From the NCBI GenBank assembly GCA_026394695.1, contig JAPKXT010000038.1:1-25161 (forward strand): DNA of 25,161 nucleotides, read 5' to 3'. Position 1 is the first letter of the stretch, and each line of letters begins with the position of its first letter. The stretch is from Methanoregula sp. GTDB lineage: Archaea; Halobacteriota; Methanomicrobia; Methanomicrobiales; Methanospirillaceae. Position numbers and translations under genes: made by a program. Under the pieces are notes generated by a model. It was not told the DNA's origin and did not search any database. It saw only the letters and a program-made list of their open reading frames with translations. Of the stretch, positions 1 to 7,447 are shown piece by piece.

Positions 1-2
1 TG

Positions 3-203
3 CTCGACATGGCAGGTTTTTCTTCTGTCTTTGACATGTTCCCGTCAAGTCAGGACGCAGTAAAAGACATGGTAAAAAAGCGCAGGGATCCAACGCTGTT
101 CAATGATATTTTCTACAAAAAGATTTTTGGAGAGGGTGTCATCATGCTGACAGAGCGCCCCGATAGCGATTCGGGTGCACATTACCGTGCCCGGCGAAAC
201 TAA
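3..203 (+). CDS. C-terminal end of an unidentified protein (partial)
   Basis: The reading frame is open from the window edge (Leu and Asp codons precede the first ATG at 9) and stops at 203, so this is most likely the tail of a longer gene that starts outside the window. About 66 residues are visible. The stretch LDMAGFSSVFDMFPSSQDAV has the shape of the last strand and helix of a STAS-type domain (a Gly-x-x-x-x-Phe turn, then an acidic helix), but this is only a resemblance. The tail is basic (MVKKRRD) and ends in RARRN. No catalytic motif can be seen. Function is unknown; the call that this is real coding sequence is moderately secure. Confidence 0.5.
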   Translation, partial: LDMAGFSSVFDMFPSSQDAVKDMVKKRRDPTLFNDIFYKKIFGEGVIMLTERPDSDSGAHYRARRN

Positions 204-304
204 AATCCGGGTCAACCGGGCGACACACTGTAAGGGGTTGGAACATCAAAATGAGATTTTATACTTCATCTAACCCACATGAAATAACGATGAGCCAGAG
301 TATA

Positions 305-757
305 TCACCGTTCTATAAGGTCGATGTGTTCATCAGTCTTTTTTGCAAGCCCACTGCGCCCCTGCAGACGGGCAACATCTGATATGGCTTCAAGCACATG
401 GACCGATTCTTCCAGAAATGAAAGAATGTCAGAGGGAAACATTTCAATGCCGTACTCGTCGAGCATAAATGCAGCTATCTGGCGATGATCGAGGCCATTT
501 TCCCTCAGTTCAATCACTTTTTTAGCAAATTTTTTCTCCGGGCAGCCGCATAACGGGGAATCTTTGCAGTCACAGCGGAGGAAGTCCTTCAAAAAAGCGA
601 GGATCTGTTCCCTCACGGCAAAATCGAGCATATCATAATTAATGTGCTCCGAGAGGGTTTTGAGCATAGTTCCTGAAAACGCAAGTTCGGGAAGGCGAAA
701 ACCTGCAAGCCGTTCCAGCTTTTTTGCATGACGGAACCGTGCCCGATCAGCAATCAA
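305..757 (-). CDS. Conserved archaeal cysteine-cluster protein
   Basis: This 150-residue soluble protein has no signal peptide or membrane segment. Its centre carries a tight cysteine cluster (CDCKDSPLCGCPEKKF, about residues 82-97), which could hold a metal ion, followed by helical sequence. I recall similar Cys-cluster helical sequence in the DUF5814-type region of archaeal superfamily II helicases, but I cannot confirm it here. The start is TTG at 757, overlapping the stop of the upstream gene as TTGA. A purine-rich GGAGGAGG tract lies just upstream inside that gene, which supports translational coupling. The next in-frame ATG would remove the first 30 residues. The two genes are therefore an operon and may act together. 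Function is unknown. Confidence 0.75.
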   Translation of the reverse strand: MIADRARFRHAKKLERLAGFRLPELAFSGTMLKTLSEHINYDMLDFAVREQILAFLKDFLRCDCKDSPLCGCPEKKFAKKVIELRENGLDHRQIAAFMLDEYGIEMFPSDILSFLEESVHVLEAISDVARLQGRSGLAKKTDEHIDLIER

Positions 758-1386
758 TCCTCGTCTCCTCCTCCTTCATCAAAGTTTTTCAGCGAGGTCA
801 TCGCTTCACTCATCCGTTCGCATTCGATCAGCCACTCGTCAAAAAGAGTCGTCTGTTCGATATCTTCCTTGATAAATTTGCCGCAACAGGTTGCCCCGTC
901 AATAACACTGGCGCCGATGTTGGAGACGGTCTCGAGCGCCTTTTCCATATCATTTTCGATCTCAACCCGTCCTTTTTTGACGAGCGTCTTGATATCCTTG
1001 TCAAAGCCCCCGGCAAGGTATAACCGGCAGGAGGCAAAGAGCGCGAGTTTTGGGAGCTGCAGGATCCCGACAATCTCGCCGAGATCCCCTTCAGGTGCGG
1101 CAGACATCACGATCGTTTCTACCTGCGAAAGCTTGTCAACCGCCTCTTCAAACGAGTAACGCTTGTTCTGGTAGAGCTTGATGATTTTCAGGACAGAGAC
1201 GGTGATGTCGACTGAAAAACCGTCCAGCACCCGGAACCCTTCCGGCAAGTCATCACTCTTTGGGTCCTGCTCAAAACTCGATTCACTCAGGGTTTTTAAC
1301 CAGTTATCCCACCGCTCCTGGTTGTAAAAAATATAAAACAACTTGAGCGGTTCCTCTTCAGTTTTTTTGCTTGCCTTTTTTGCCAT
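754..1386 (-). CDS. DUF2150-like conserved archaeal protein
   Basis: The 210-residue product starts with a Lys-rich segment, continues as alternating helix and strand with no membrane segment, and ends in an acidic tail (FDEGGGDED). It resembles the archaeal DUF2150 family in length and in the pattern around FYIFYNQERWDNWL near the N-terminus; this is recall, not a search. A single CC pair (ATCCGKF, about residue 165) is the only notable motif. There is no Shine-Dalgarno sequence before the ATG at 1386, but a TTTAAA box lies about 28 bases upstream, which fits a leaderless archaeal transcript. It is the first gene of a two-gene operon. Biochemical role is unknown. Confidence 0.8.
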   Translation of the reverse strand: MAKKASKKTEEEPLKLFYIFYNQERWDNWLKTLSESSFEQDPKSDDLPEGFRVLDGFSVDITVSVLKIIKLYQNKRYSFEEAVDKLSQVETIVMSAAPEGDLGEIVGILQLPKLALFASCRLYLAGGFDKDIKTLVKKGRVEIENDMEKALETVSNIGASVIDGATCCGKFIKEDIEQTTLFDEWLIECERMSEAMTSLKNFDEGGGDED

Positions 1387-1410
1387 TTCATTACACTATT
1401 CGTTTGCGAA

Positions 1411-1416
1411 TTTAAA
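1411..1416 (-). promoter_or_regulatory. Probable TATA box of the DUF2150-like operon
   Basis: On the minus strand TTTAAA lies about 25-30 bases before the ATG at 1386, the usual archaeal TATA-to-start distance, so the transcript would be nearly leaderless. An inverted repeat (ATTCG, four-base loop, CGAAT; 1398-1411) sits between the box and the start codon and could be an operator or a small hairpin. Confidence 0.5.
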
Positions 1417-1540
1417 GGATTTTGTAGTCGTGGTTATCCAAAATCACAGGATCGAAGTATTCCTGCAGTAATGAGATAGCCCGGGGGTGATCCATACCAC
1501 CAATGGTTATCACCCTTGACTTTCAATACTTCAGACATAC

Positions 1541-1546
1541 GGAGGG
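1541..1546 (+). promoter_or_regulatory. Shine-Dalgarno site that sets the thiI start
   Basis: GGAGGG lies seven bases before the GTG at 1554. The longer frame from ATG 1503 has no such site. This decides the start of thiI. Confidence 0.75.
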
Positions 1547-1553
1547 TAAAGAA

Positions 1554-2747
1554 GTGGGAAGCAGGGAAAAGCTCGTCATGGTAAGATACGGCGAGTTATT
1601 CTTAAAAAGTGAGTCGGTAAAACACCATTTTATCGGCATGCTCCTGCGCAACATAGGTAAAGCACTCACTGCATCCGCACTATCCTATCACTTCGAAACC
1701 CCCCGCGGGCGCATCCTGATTTATGGAAAACAGCCAGAGAAGATCGCTGATGTGGCGTCCCGGATTTTCGGACTTGTTGATGTCAGCATCTGTACACGGA
1801 CAAACTCCGCTCTCGATGACATCTGCTCAGAAGCCATTGCTCTTGCATCGGCAAACCTCCATGCAGGAATGAGTTTTGCTGTACGGGCAAAACGACAGCA
1901 GAAGACCGGTCTGAACAGCCAGGAACTGGGCACGCTGATCGGGTCTGCCATCTATGATCATATTCCGGGTCTCAAAGTCGACCTGGACCATCCGGATTAT
2001 GAACTCTTTGTCGAGGTCCGTGACTTCGGCGGACTTGTATATGATTCCCGGATAGCCGCACCCGGGGGATTACCCTGGGGTACACAGGGCAGGGTGCTTG
2101 CGCTGCTTTCATCAGGTATAGATTCGCCTGTCGCTTCCTGGCTGATGATGAAACGGGGGTGCGAGATCACTCACCTTCACCTTGATGCCGGGCGCTGGGC
2201 AGGAAAAGATGTCACACAGGCAGCAATCGAGAACCACCGCAGGCTCTCGCGCTGGTGTACCGGAAATCCTCTTTCGATGGTGATCGCAAACAGTGAACTT
2301 TTATATGACCGCATGGACCAGTTCCGCATCCCTCCACGCTACCGTTGCGTAATCTGCAAGCGATTCATGCAGCGGGTGGCAGGCAGACTGATGGAAAAAG
2401 AAGGTGCGCTTGCAGTAGTCACCGGGGAGAATCTCGGGCAGGTGGCTTCCCAGACACTTGCCAACCTTTCGGTTATTTCTGAAGCGGTAACAGTACCGGT
2501 GTTACGCCCGCTTATTACCTATGACAAGGAAGAAACAATTACCCTTGCCCGCATAATTGGGACTTTTGATCCTCATCCGGGAGACCTCGCGTGCCGGGCA
2601 GTTCCAACTATGCCGGCGACTGCTGCAGTGTTAAAGACGGTTATTGAGTGTGAGCAGAAAATAGGTATTGACGAGATTGTCGCAGCAGCACTTTCTGAGA
2701 TCCGGTTTGTAACTGCATTGAACTGCGAGATTGTAAAAGATTCCTGA
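1554..2747 (+). CDS. thiI: ThiI-type tRNA 4-thiouridine synthase / sulfurtransferase
   Basis: ThiI adenylates and thiolates U8 of tRNA, and in some organisms also supplies sulfur for thiazole synthesis. I place the start at GTG 1554 because of the GGAGGG site, which gives 397 residues; the frame stays open to ATG 1503. The N-terminal ferredoxin-like and THUMP part opens with VMVRYGELFLKSE. The PP-loop ATPase motif is SSGIDSPVA (about 186-194). Two cysteines form RCVICK at 265 and 268, and a third lies at 347 (DLACRAVPTMP). The sites match the CxxC and third essential cysteine described for the methanogen enzyme of Methanococcus maripaludis, which works without a rhodanese domain. None is present here. 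It stands alone, divergent from the operon at 305-1386. Confidence 0.93.
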   Translation: MGSREKLVMVRYGELFLKSESVKHHFIGMLLRNIGKALTASALSYHFETPRGRILIYGKQPEKIADVASRIFGLVDVSICTRTNSALDDICSEAIALASANLHAGMSFAVRAKRQQKTGLNSQELGTLIGSAIYDHIPGLKVDLDHPDYELFVEVRDFGGLVYDSRIAAPGGLPWGTQGRVLALLSSGIDSPVASWLMMKRGCEITHLHLDAGRWAGKDVTQAAIENHRRLSRWCTGNPLSMVIANSELLYDRMDQFRIPPRYRCVICKRFMQRVAGRLMEKEGALAVVTGENLGQVASQTLANLSVISEAVTVPVLRPLITYDKEETITLARIIGTFDPHPGDLACRAVPTMPATAAVLKTVIECEQKIGIDEIVAAALSEIRFVTALNCEIVKDS

Positions 2748-2815
2748 TATCTATTACTGTTTCTCTCCTGAAATAATTATTCTGTGTAATCACCATCTTT
2801 TAAGGATTGATCAGA

Positions 2816-3022
2816 ATGCCAAAGAAAAATCCTGCAGGGTATCTCGCGTTAAACATGAGTGGAGAACTGGCAGAGCGGATAGATCGTGCCTATGATCGGT
2901 TACACTCCTGCAGGGACTGCCCAAGAAAATGCCGGGTGAACCGGATCAATACCGGGCAGGGGGTGAAACTGTATTCAACAGCCTCATCCTGCGATTCTGT
3001 TGGCATACGTCATCATGCATAA
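2816..3022 (+). pseudogene. N-terminal remnant of a PflX-like (COG1313) radical SAM protein
   Basis: The ATG at 2816 (an ATT codon at 2807 also leads into it) opens a frame of only 68 residues. Its first 50 residues closely follow the N-terminus of PflX-like radical SAM proteins: LNMSGELAERIDRAYDRL, then a cysteine cluster SCRDCPRKCRVNR and an INTGQGV segment. In full-length members this leads to a histidine/GEE segment and the CxxxCxxC iron-sulfur motif at around 300 residues in total. Here similarity stops after GQGV and the frame ends at a TAA. No frame downstream to 3310 continues the family. I read it as a truncated, decayed gene. A stable Cys-rich peptide is possible but less likely. 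Confidence 0.6.
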
Positions 3023-3091
3023 GGCATATAACATCACTAAAACAATACACCACGTCATGTCTGATGATTGCCAGCAAACAGGAAACCGTAA

Positions 3092-3310
3092 ATGAGCAAA
3101 TACCATTTTTGTATAGATTGTGAATATATCAAAATCAAGATGGTCTTAGGACTCCTTGTACCGACGGTTAAAGAATTGTCATGTCCGGCTCGATTCAACC
3201 CGATGGAAGGGAAGTGGATTCCAAAGGATGGTATAAATCCGCACGAATGTCCACGGAATGAAAATTTCATGCAAATTCAGAAACAGAGTGGCGAACGTAG
3301 ACTCCGTTGA
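3092..3310 (+). CDS. Small cysteine-containing hypothetical protein
   Basis: This 72-residue ORF has four cysteines: FCIDC near the N-terminus, one at LSCPARFNP and one at HECPRNE. The spacing (CxxC, about 20 residues, C, about 21 residues, C) is what a small zinc-binding domain would need, and the end (WIPKDGINPHECP) looks like many short bacterial and archaeal Cys proteins. There is no signal peptide or membrane segment. Ribosome binding is weak (AGGA about eight bases before ATG). It lies in a decayed, AT-rich patch next to a truncated gene, so a chance ORF is possible. Function is unknown. Confidence 0.45.
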   Translation: MSKYHFCIDCEYIKIKMVLGLLVPTVKELSCPARFNPMEGKWIPKDGINPHECPRNENFMQIQKQSGERRLR

Positions 3311-4030
3311 ATGTGCAATAGTGAAGGTTCCTATTGGCGTGTGGTGTCATTAGAAGTTGTAACATCACCCAAATGCAACAACCCACCGTGTCTGATAACT
3401 TCCCGTCTTTTCTGCTATTGATAAGATATATTTTTGTTTTTGTGATCTCTGCTGCAATGCTGGTAAATATTTTTTTTTCTCATCTTTGCTTTTAGTAGGG
3501 ATTATTGTCTATCCAGCATTAATGGTAGAGCTCATCGATTGTGTTTCTGTCGGTATTTCTCCATTAAATAAAAATTAAAATATTAAACAGTGATAAGAAA
3601 TACTCTGTAAATTGGTTATACCTTTATCAAGTCAAACCATTTTTGGAGGATCTTAAACTTTAGCCAGACACGTTGAGCTATGTTCATCACCGCTTCCCCA
3701 GATTCGTTGTAATCCATTGTTTACAGGGTTTTAATCTCGGTTGGTTTTGTGGTGTTTTACTCGTCGTGGCAGGAATATTCAATAAAAAGAAAATAGTGTG
3801 ATTGTCCTGGCGTGCAATCTACTGACAATAAGGTGAGGAAGGATTAGATGTCATTAATCCGATCTTTTACAGATTGTTTTTTAGTTCATGGATGTATGCG
3901 ATTAGACCGTTTCATCGGTTAAATTGCCAAAAAACTCTAAAACGACTGTACCGGTATGGAACCGCCCCGTCACGGGCGACAGCGTTTATCATCCCGGGGC
4001 TGGGGGCTTTGCACTGATGTAGGAAAATGT
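3311..4030. other. AT-rich intergenic stretch without a clear gene
   Basis: About 720 bases separate the small Cys ORF from the end of the phosphotransferase gene. No long ORF, tRNA or obvious repeat is visible. A 33-codon minus-strand ORF (3616-3717, ATG to TAA) encodes a Trp-rich amphipathic peptide (with KILQKWFDLIKV near its end). It has no ribosome binding site and could be a remnant or chance. T- and A-rich stretches (about 3422-3480 and 3560-3600) include TATA-like sequence. An A6 run at 3929-3934 would be a U-run on the minus strand, a possible terminator of the phosphotransferase gene. Confidence 0.5.
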
Positions 4031-5509
4031 TCAGAGCAGTTTTTCTATACAATCGATGATCGCTTGTATGGTCTTGACCCGTGCATACCATTTGTCATCG
4101 GATTCGATTACTATCCAGGGGGCATAAGAAGTATTGGTGCGGGCCAGCATCTCATCAACCGCGGGGTCATAGAGATTCCATTTCTCCCGGTTTCTCCAGT
4201 CATCTTCCGTGATCTTGTATTGTTTGAGGGGGTCGTTCTCCCGTTGTTTGAACCGCTTGAGCTGCTCATCCCTGTCAATTTCTAGCCAGAACTTGACAAT
4301 TCCTCCCCCGCTGCTTTCCACATATTCCTGCTCCATTTCATTGATTTCCTGGTACGCTCTCTGCCACTCGGATTCCATGCAGAACCCTTCTACCCGTTCA
4401 ACAAGAACTCTCCCATACCAGCTGCGGTCAAAGATGGCTACGTGCCCGGCTTTTGGGAAATGCCGGATAAACCTCCAGAGATAATGATGTTGTTTCTCGT
4501 AATCGTTTGGGGCTAACGTGGGTATTACATCGTATCCAAGCGGGTTCATATACCGGGCAATCCGGGTGATATTCCCACCTTTTCCTGCAGCGTCCCATCC
4601 CTCATATACGATAATGAATGGGATCTTCCGTTTAAAAAGGAGGTAATGGCTATCGAGCATCCTGATCTGAAGTGATTTCAGATCTTCCTGATAATCCTCT
4701 TTGGATTGCGATGAATCGGGTGATGATCGCCGCTGGACCGGATCTTTTGGGGGCATGACCAAGTTTTTTGTTTTGCCTTTTCCCGGTCGCTTTTTTTCCT
4801 GTTCAGCAACTTTCTTTTCTAATAATTTTACCAGATAGGAATAGATCTTAAGCAGGGCATATTTCCGGTCAGTTGCCTCGATGATTTGCCATGGAGCGTG
4901 TTCAGTATCGGTCTTTGTAATGAACTCATCGATAACGGAAAAATATGCATCATAATGATGGTGAAAATCCCAGATTGCCGGGGTCACCAGCCATGCAGTA
5001 AGCGGATTTCTCTCCCGTTCGGTTAACCTGCGCTTTTGTTCTTCCTTGCTGATATGTAAAAAAAATTTGAGGATAATTACTCCGCTGTCACTTATCTGGC
5101 GTTCAAAAATGTTGATTGAATTGATCTCTTCTCTCAGTGATTTTTTCCAGCCCACGCTGATAAGTTTTTCTACAAGCGCCCTGCTGTACCAGCTGCGGGC
5201 AAAAAGCGTTATTCGTCCTTTTGACGGGGTTTTAATCCAGAATCTCCACAGGAACGGGTGTGCCCGTTCATCATCCGTGGCTTTGTCAATTGCATGCAGG
5301 GTAAACCCGCGGGGATCAAGAGACTGGATAATCTCGCGGGTGGACATGGTAATGCCAGCAGCATTCCATCCTTCAATGACAATAATGGTGGGGATCCCAA
5401 GATCGCGAAGTGTCCGCTGCAGTACACTCAATCGTTCTTTTAACGGGGATATGGATTTTTCAAAGATGGTATCATCAATTTTCTTTGTCAGATCAACCTT
5501 TTCAAACAT
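4031..5509 (-). CDS. pap: Two-domain PPK2-family polyphosphate:AMP phosphotransferase
   Basis: The 492-residue protein contains two PPK2 domains joined by a charged linker (about 235-275). PPK2 enzymes move phosphate from polyphosphate to nucleotides; tandem-domain members typically phosphorylate AMP to ADP. The C-terminal domain has an intact Walker A (EGWDAAGKGGN, about 303-313) and lid/Walker B motif (FDRSWYGR, about 360-367). In the N-terminal domain these are degenerate: EGWNAAGITMS (about 46-56) lacks the lysine and the aspartate, and FARSWYSR (about 103-110) lacks the aspartate. Catalysis therefore most likely rests on the second domain, as in known tandem-domain enzymes. A GGTGGGGGA tract precedes the ATG at 5509. 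It appears monocistronic. The enzyme is cytoplasmic and could recycle AMP using stored polyphosphate. Confidence 0.92.
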   Translation of the reverse strand: MFEKVDLTKKIDDTIFEKSISPLKERLSVLQRTLRDLGIPTIIVIEGWNAAGITMSTREIIQSLDPRGFTLHAIDKATDDERAHPFLWRFWIKTPSKGRITLFARSWYSRALVEKLISVGWKKSLREEINSINIFERQISDSGVIILKFFLHISKEEQKRRLTERERNPLTAWLVTPAIWDFHHHYDAYFSVIDEFITKTDTEHAPWQIIEATDRKYALLKIYSYLVKLLEKKVAEQEKKRPGKGKTKNLVMPPKDPVQRRSSPDSSQSKEDYQEDLKSLQIRMLDSHYLLFKRKIPFIIVYEGWDAAGKGGNITRIARYMNPLGYDVIPTLAPNDYEKQHHYLWRFIRHFPKAGHVAIFDRSWYGRVLVERVEGFCMESEWQRAYQEINEMEQEYVESSGGGIVKFWLEIDRDEQLKRFKQRENDPLKQYKITEDDWRNREKWNLYDPAVDEMLARTNTSYAPWIVIESDDKWYARVKTIQAIIDCIEKLL

Positions 5510-5721
5510 TTTCGTCCCCCACCATGCTCAGGTTACCAAAGTTCATTCTTGACAAACGCATTGTAGGGCATCACGATTAATAAAGTCGACCCGTGTTTTC
5601 CAGAGAGAATATAAAAAAAGAAACGACAATTTTGACATACCGATTTTAAATAAGGTCTCAACCTAGACTTGATCGACAGAAAATGGGGGGGGAATCTGTG
5701 AATGCAGGCAATCCAAATTCC

Positions 5722-5729
5722 AAAAAAAA
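5722..5729 (-). terminator. U8 terminator after SepCysS
   Basis: On the minus strand a run of eight T residues follows directly after the TAA of the SepCysS gene, preceded by AAAAAATAA of the last codons. No stem is needed for euryarchaeal poly-U termination. Confidence 0.6.
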
Positions 5730-6911
5730 TTATTTTTTAAGAGGAAGACCATTTTCACATGCGACAGCAATAAACGCATCTGCAAGGTGCATGGCCTGTT
5801 TTTTGGTCGTGCCATAGGTATTGAATTTCCAGATCTTTGTTGCCCCGGGTATCAAGCCGGTTATCCCTTTCTCGCCAAGGGCACTGGAAAAGTAGAACCC
5901 GCGTTTTCGGTGAGCTTCTGCGATTGTATCAAACGATGCGGTTGTATCCACCCTCGTCATCGTGTGCTTCCGGGGATATTCTGACAGGCACGTTGTACCC
6001 TCAATGGCCAGGAGTGCATCCATCACGATGGCGTTGTTTTCAAGCTCGCGATCGAAATGCTTTACCCGTTCCTTTACATGCGGGAACGATGCCATCAGGC
6101 CGACAAGCGTAGCTCCCATCAGGGTGCAGCCCATCATTTCAGGTTCCTTAATCCCGAATTTCCGGTTTGTTACATCTCCGACAATCGTGGTGGTGCGGAA
6201 CACTTCCGCTGCCCGTTCTGCAGTCACCGCAAGCACTCCTGAAGGGGCAGGAGCGGCCATGCTCTTGTGCCCGGAACCGACCACAAAATCAACACCAAGA
6301 TCTTTGCCATCGACCGGGAGGATACCAACCGTATATGCACCGTTATACAGCACCGGGATATCATAACCGTGCGCAACCTTTGCGATCGCTTTCACATCAT
6401 GCATGTTGCCATACTGGTAATCGACATGATCAATGAAGGCAAGGGCAGGAACCCGGCCGAATTCACGCTTAACCTCTTCGATCTTCGTCGCAGTTGCCTC
6501 CGGTGTGACTTTATGGTCTGCATCGACCGGTATCTCACGGGCGATTCCCCCGGTCTCTTCGATAGCAAGGAACTCGGTGTAATGAGAAAGAGAAGTGAGC
6601 AGCACCGGGTCTCCTTTATGGACATACGTATGGGCAACCGCCTGGAACCCCCGCCGGGCACCAGGTACAGTTCTCACGGTATCCATGTTGAGCCATGCTG
6701 CCACATCCTTATGGAACTCTGCAATCGGGGGTTTACTGATATAATCAAGACGATTGGGTTTGCGGCAGTTATCACAGACTGAATACCCGTCACCGTAGGC
6801 AATGACAGCTTTCATCGCATCGGCGGTCAGCCTGCCACCGGCCTGGATCGGGTCAATGTTGATGAAGAGCTCATCTACCTGGCGGGCTTCAATTCCGTTC
6901 CCGCACCTCAT
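5730..6911 (-). CDS. pscS: O-phospho-L-seryl-tRNA:Cys-tRNA synthase (SepCysS)
   Basis: SepCysS is a PLP enzyme that converts phosphoseryl-tRNA(Cys), made by SepRS, to cysteinyl-tRNA(Cys) with a sulfur donor. The 393-residue product has the fold-type I landmarks. The PLP lysine is in GSGHKSMAAPAPSG (K216), preceded by FIDHVDYQYG (about 159-168) and YNGAYTVG (about 189-196). Conserved cysteines C46 and C49 (SVCDNCRKP) match the pair reported essential in the Archaeoglobus enzyme; C262 (MMGCTLMG) is a plausible third. Full length. It overlaps the upstream 60-residue gene as ATGA and ends at a U8 run, so the two form one transcript. It implies that the organism makes cysteine at least partly on tRNA. 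Confidence 0.95.
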   Translation of the reverse strand: MRCGNGIEARQVDELFINIDPIQAGGRLTADAMKAVIAYGDGYSVCDNCRKPNRLDYISKPPIAEFHKDVAAWLNMDTVRTVPGARRGFQAVAHTYVHKGDPVLLTSLSHYTEFLAIEETGGIAREIPVDADHKVTPEATATKIEEVKREFGRVPALAFIDHVDYQYGNMHDVKAIAKVAHGYDIPVLYNGAYTVGILPVDGKDLGVDFVVGSGHKSMAAPAPSGVLAVTAERAAEVFRTTTIVGDVTNRKFGIKEPEMMGCTLMGATLVGLMASFPHVKERVKHFDRELENNAIVMDALLAIEGTTCLSEYPRKHTMTRVDTTASFDTIAEAHRKRGFYFSSALGEKGITGLIPGATKIWKFNTYGTTKKQAMHLADAFIAVACENGLPLKK

Positions 6912-7090
6912 CTGAGCATCTCCTGTTTCAATGATGCAACCTGCCGTTCGAGGTTGTCCAGCAATCGCTGTACCTGTGCACGCTGGCCAATGTCAAGTTC
7001 ATGGGAGGGTGCGCTCTCCCTGAGTACCGCCCTGAGATCCGTGAGGGTATAAATTGCCTGGAAGGTCATATCAACAGCCCGTTTTGACAA
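6908..7090 (-). CDS. 60-residue helical protein translationally coupled to SepCysS
   Basis: The frame starts at TTG 7090 with a strong AAGGTGAT site three bases upstream. The only internal ATG (residue 8) has no such site, so TTG is favoured. The stop overlaps the SepCysS ATG by four bases (ATGA). The sequence is soluble and likely all-helical, with a C-terminal amphipathic helix rich in Gln, Arg and Leu (RAQVQRLLDNLERQVASLKQ) that could form a coiled coil. No enzymatic motif is present. The context suggests a SepCysS partner. In other methanogens SepCysE bridges SepRS and SepCysS, and this could be a short analogue, but I see no clear sequence identity. Function is inferred from position only. 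Confidence 0.75.
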   Translation of the reverse strand: MSKRAVDMTFQAIYTLTDLRAVLRESAPSHELDIGQRAQVQRLLDNLERQVASLKQEMLR

Positions 7091-7137
7091 CGAATCACCT
7101 TACTAGTATTAGGACATCTATGAAATAAGTAACCGTT

Positions 7138-7146
7138 TTTTATATG
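7138..7146 (-). promoter_or_regulatory. Probable TATA box of the SepCysS operon
   Basis: On the minus strand CATATAAAAA lies about 50 bases before the TTG at 7090. That leaves a leader of roughly 25 bases holding the AAGGTGAT ribosome site. Confidence 0.5.
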
Positions 7147-7447
7147 GGTCATGCAGGATATAACGGATGGATTGCATCTACAAATACTACGTCTTCTTCT
7201 GACAGATACGATAACCCGGTTTTTTTGCTTTTTTTACAACCCCACCGGATTTGAAACAATTTCATTGAACTATTTTCCAGACCGTCCAGTGCATGATGAC
7301 GAACAGCAGACTTCTCATTGATTCAGATGGTAACACGGCTCATGAATTCCCCGTGATGATCGGATATTTCATTCACCGGTGAAATCAGGAATAACCATAA
7401 CTAAAAAATATGATGGCGGTCAAAGAAGTATAAAACGGAGATCAGCA
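7147..7447. other. Intergenic region before the polyamine operon
   Basis: About 300 bases between the divergent SepCysS and homospermidine synthase promoters. It contains A/T-rich TATA-like sequence (7401-7411, AAAAAATATG) about 40 bases before the GTG at 7448, and a 29-codon ORF (7293-7382) without a ribosome site that I regard as chance or at most a leader peptide. No RNA gene is visible. Confidence 0.4.

Noticed and set aside
3956..4285. 109-residue plus-strand ORF overlapping the end of the phosphotransferase gene
   Set aside because: It lies opposite the coding sequence of the PPK2 protein, whose motifs are unmistakable.
7293..7382. 29-codon ORF upstream of homospermidine synthase as a regulatory leader peptide
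   Set aside because: It lacks a ribosome site, has no stalling-type motif, and the synthase has its own strong ribosome site at 7437; chance is more likely.
7379..7447. N-terminal extension of homospermidine synthase from GTG 7379
   Set aside because: No ribosome site, basic low-complexity residues, and the usual N-terminal Rossmann strand begins just after GTG 7448, which has GGAGATC upstream.
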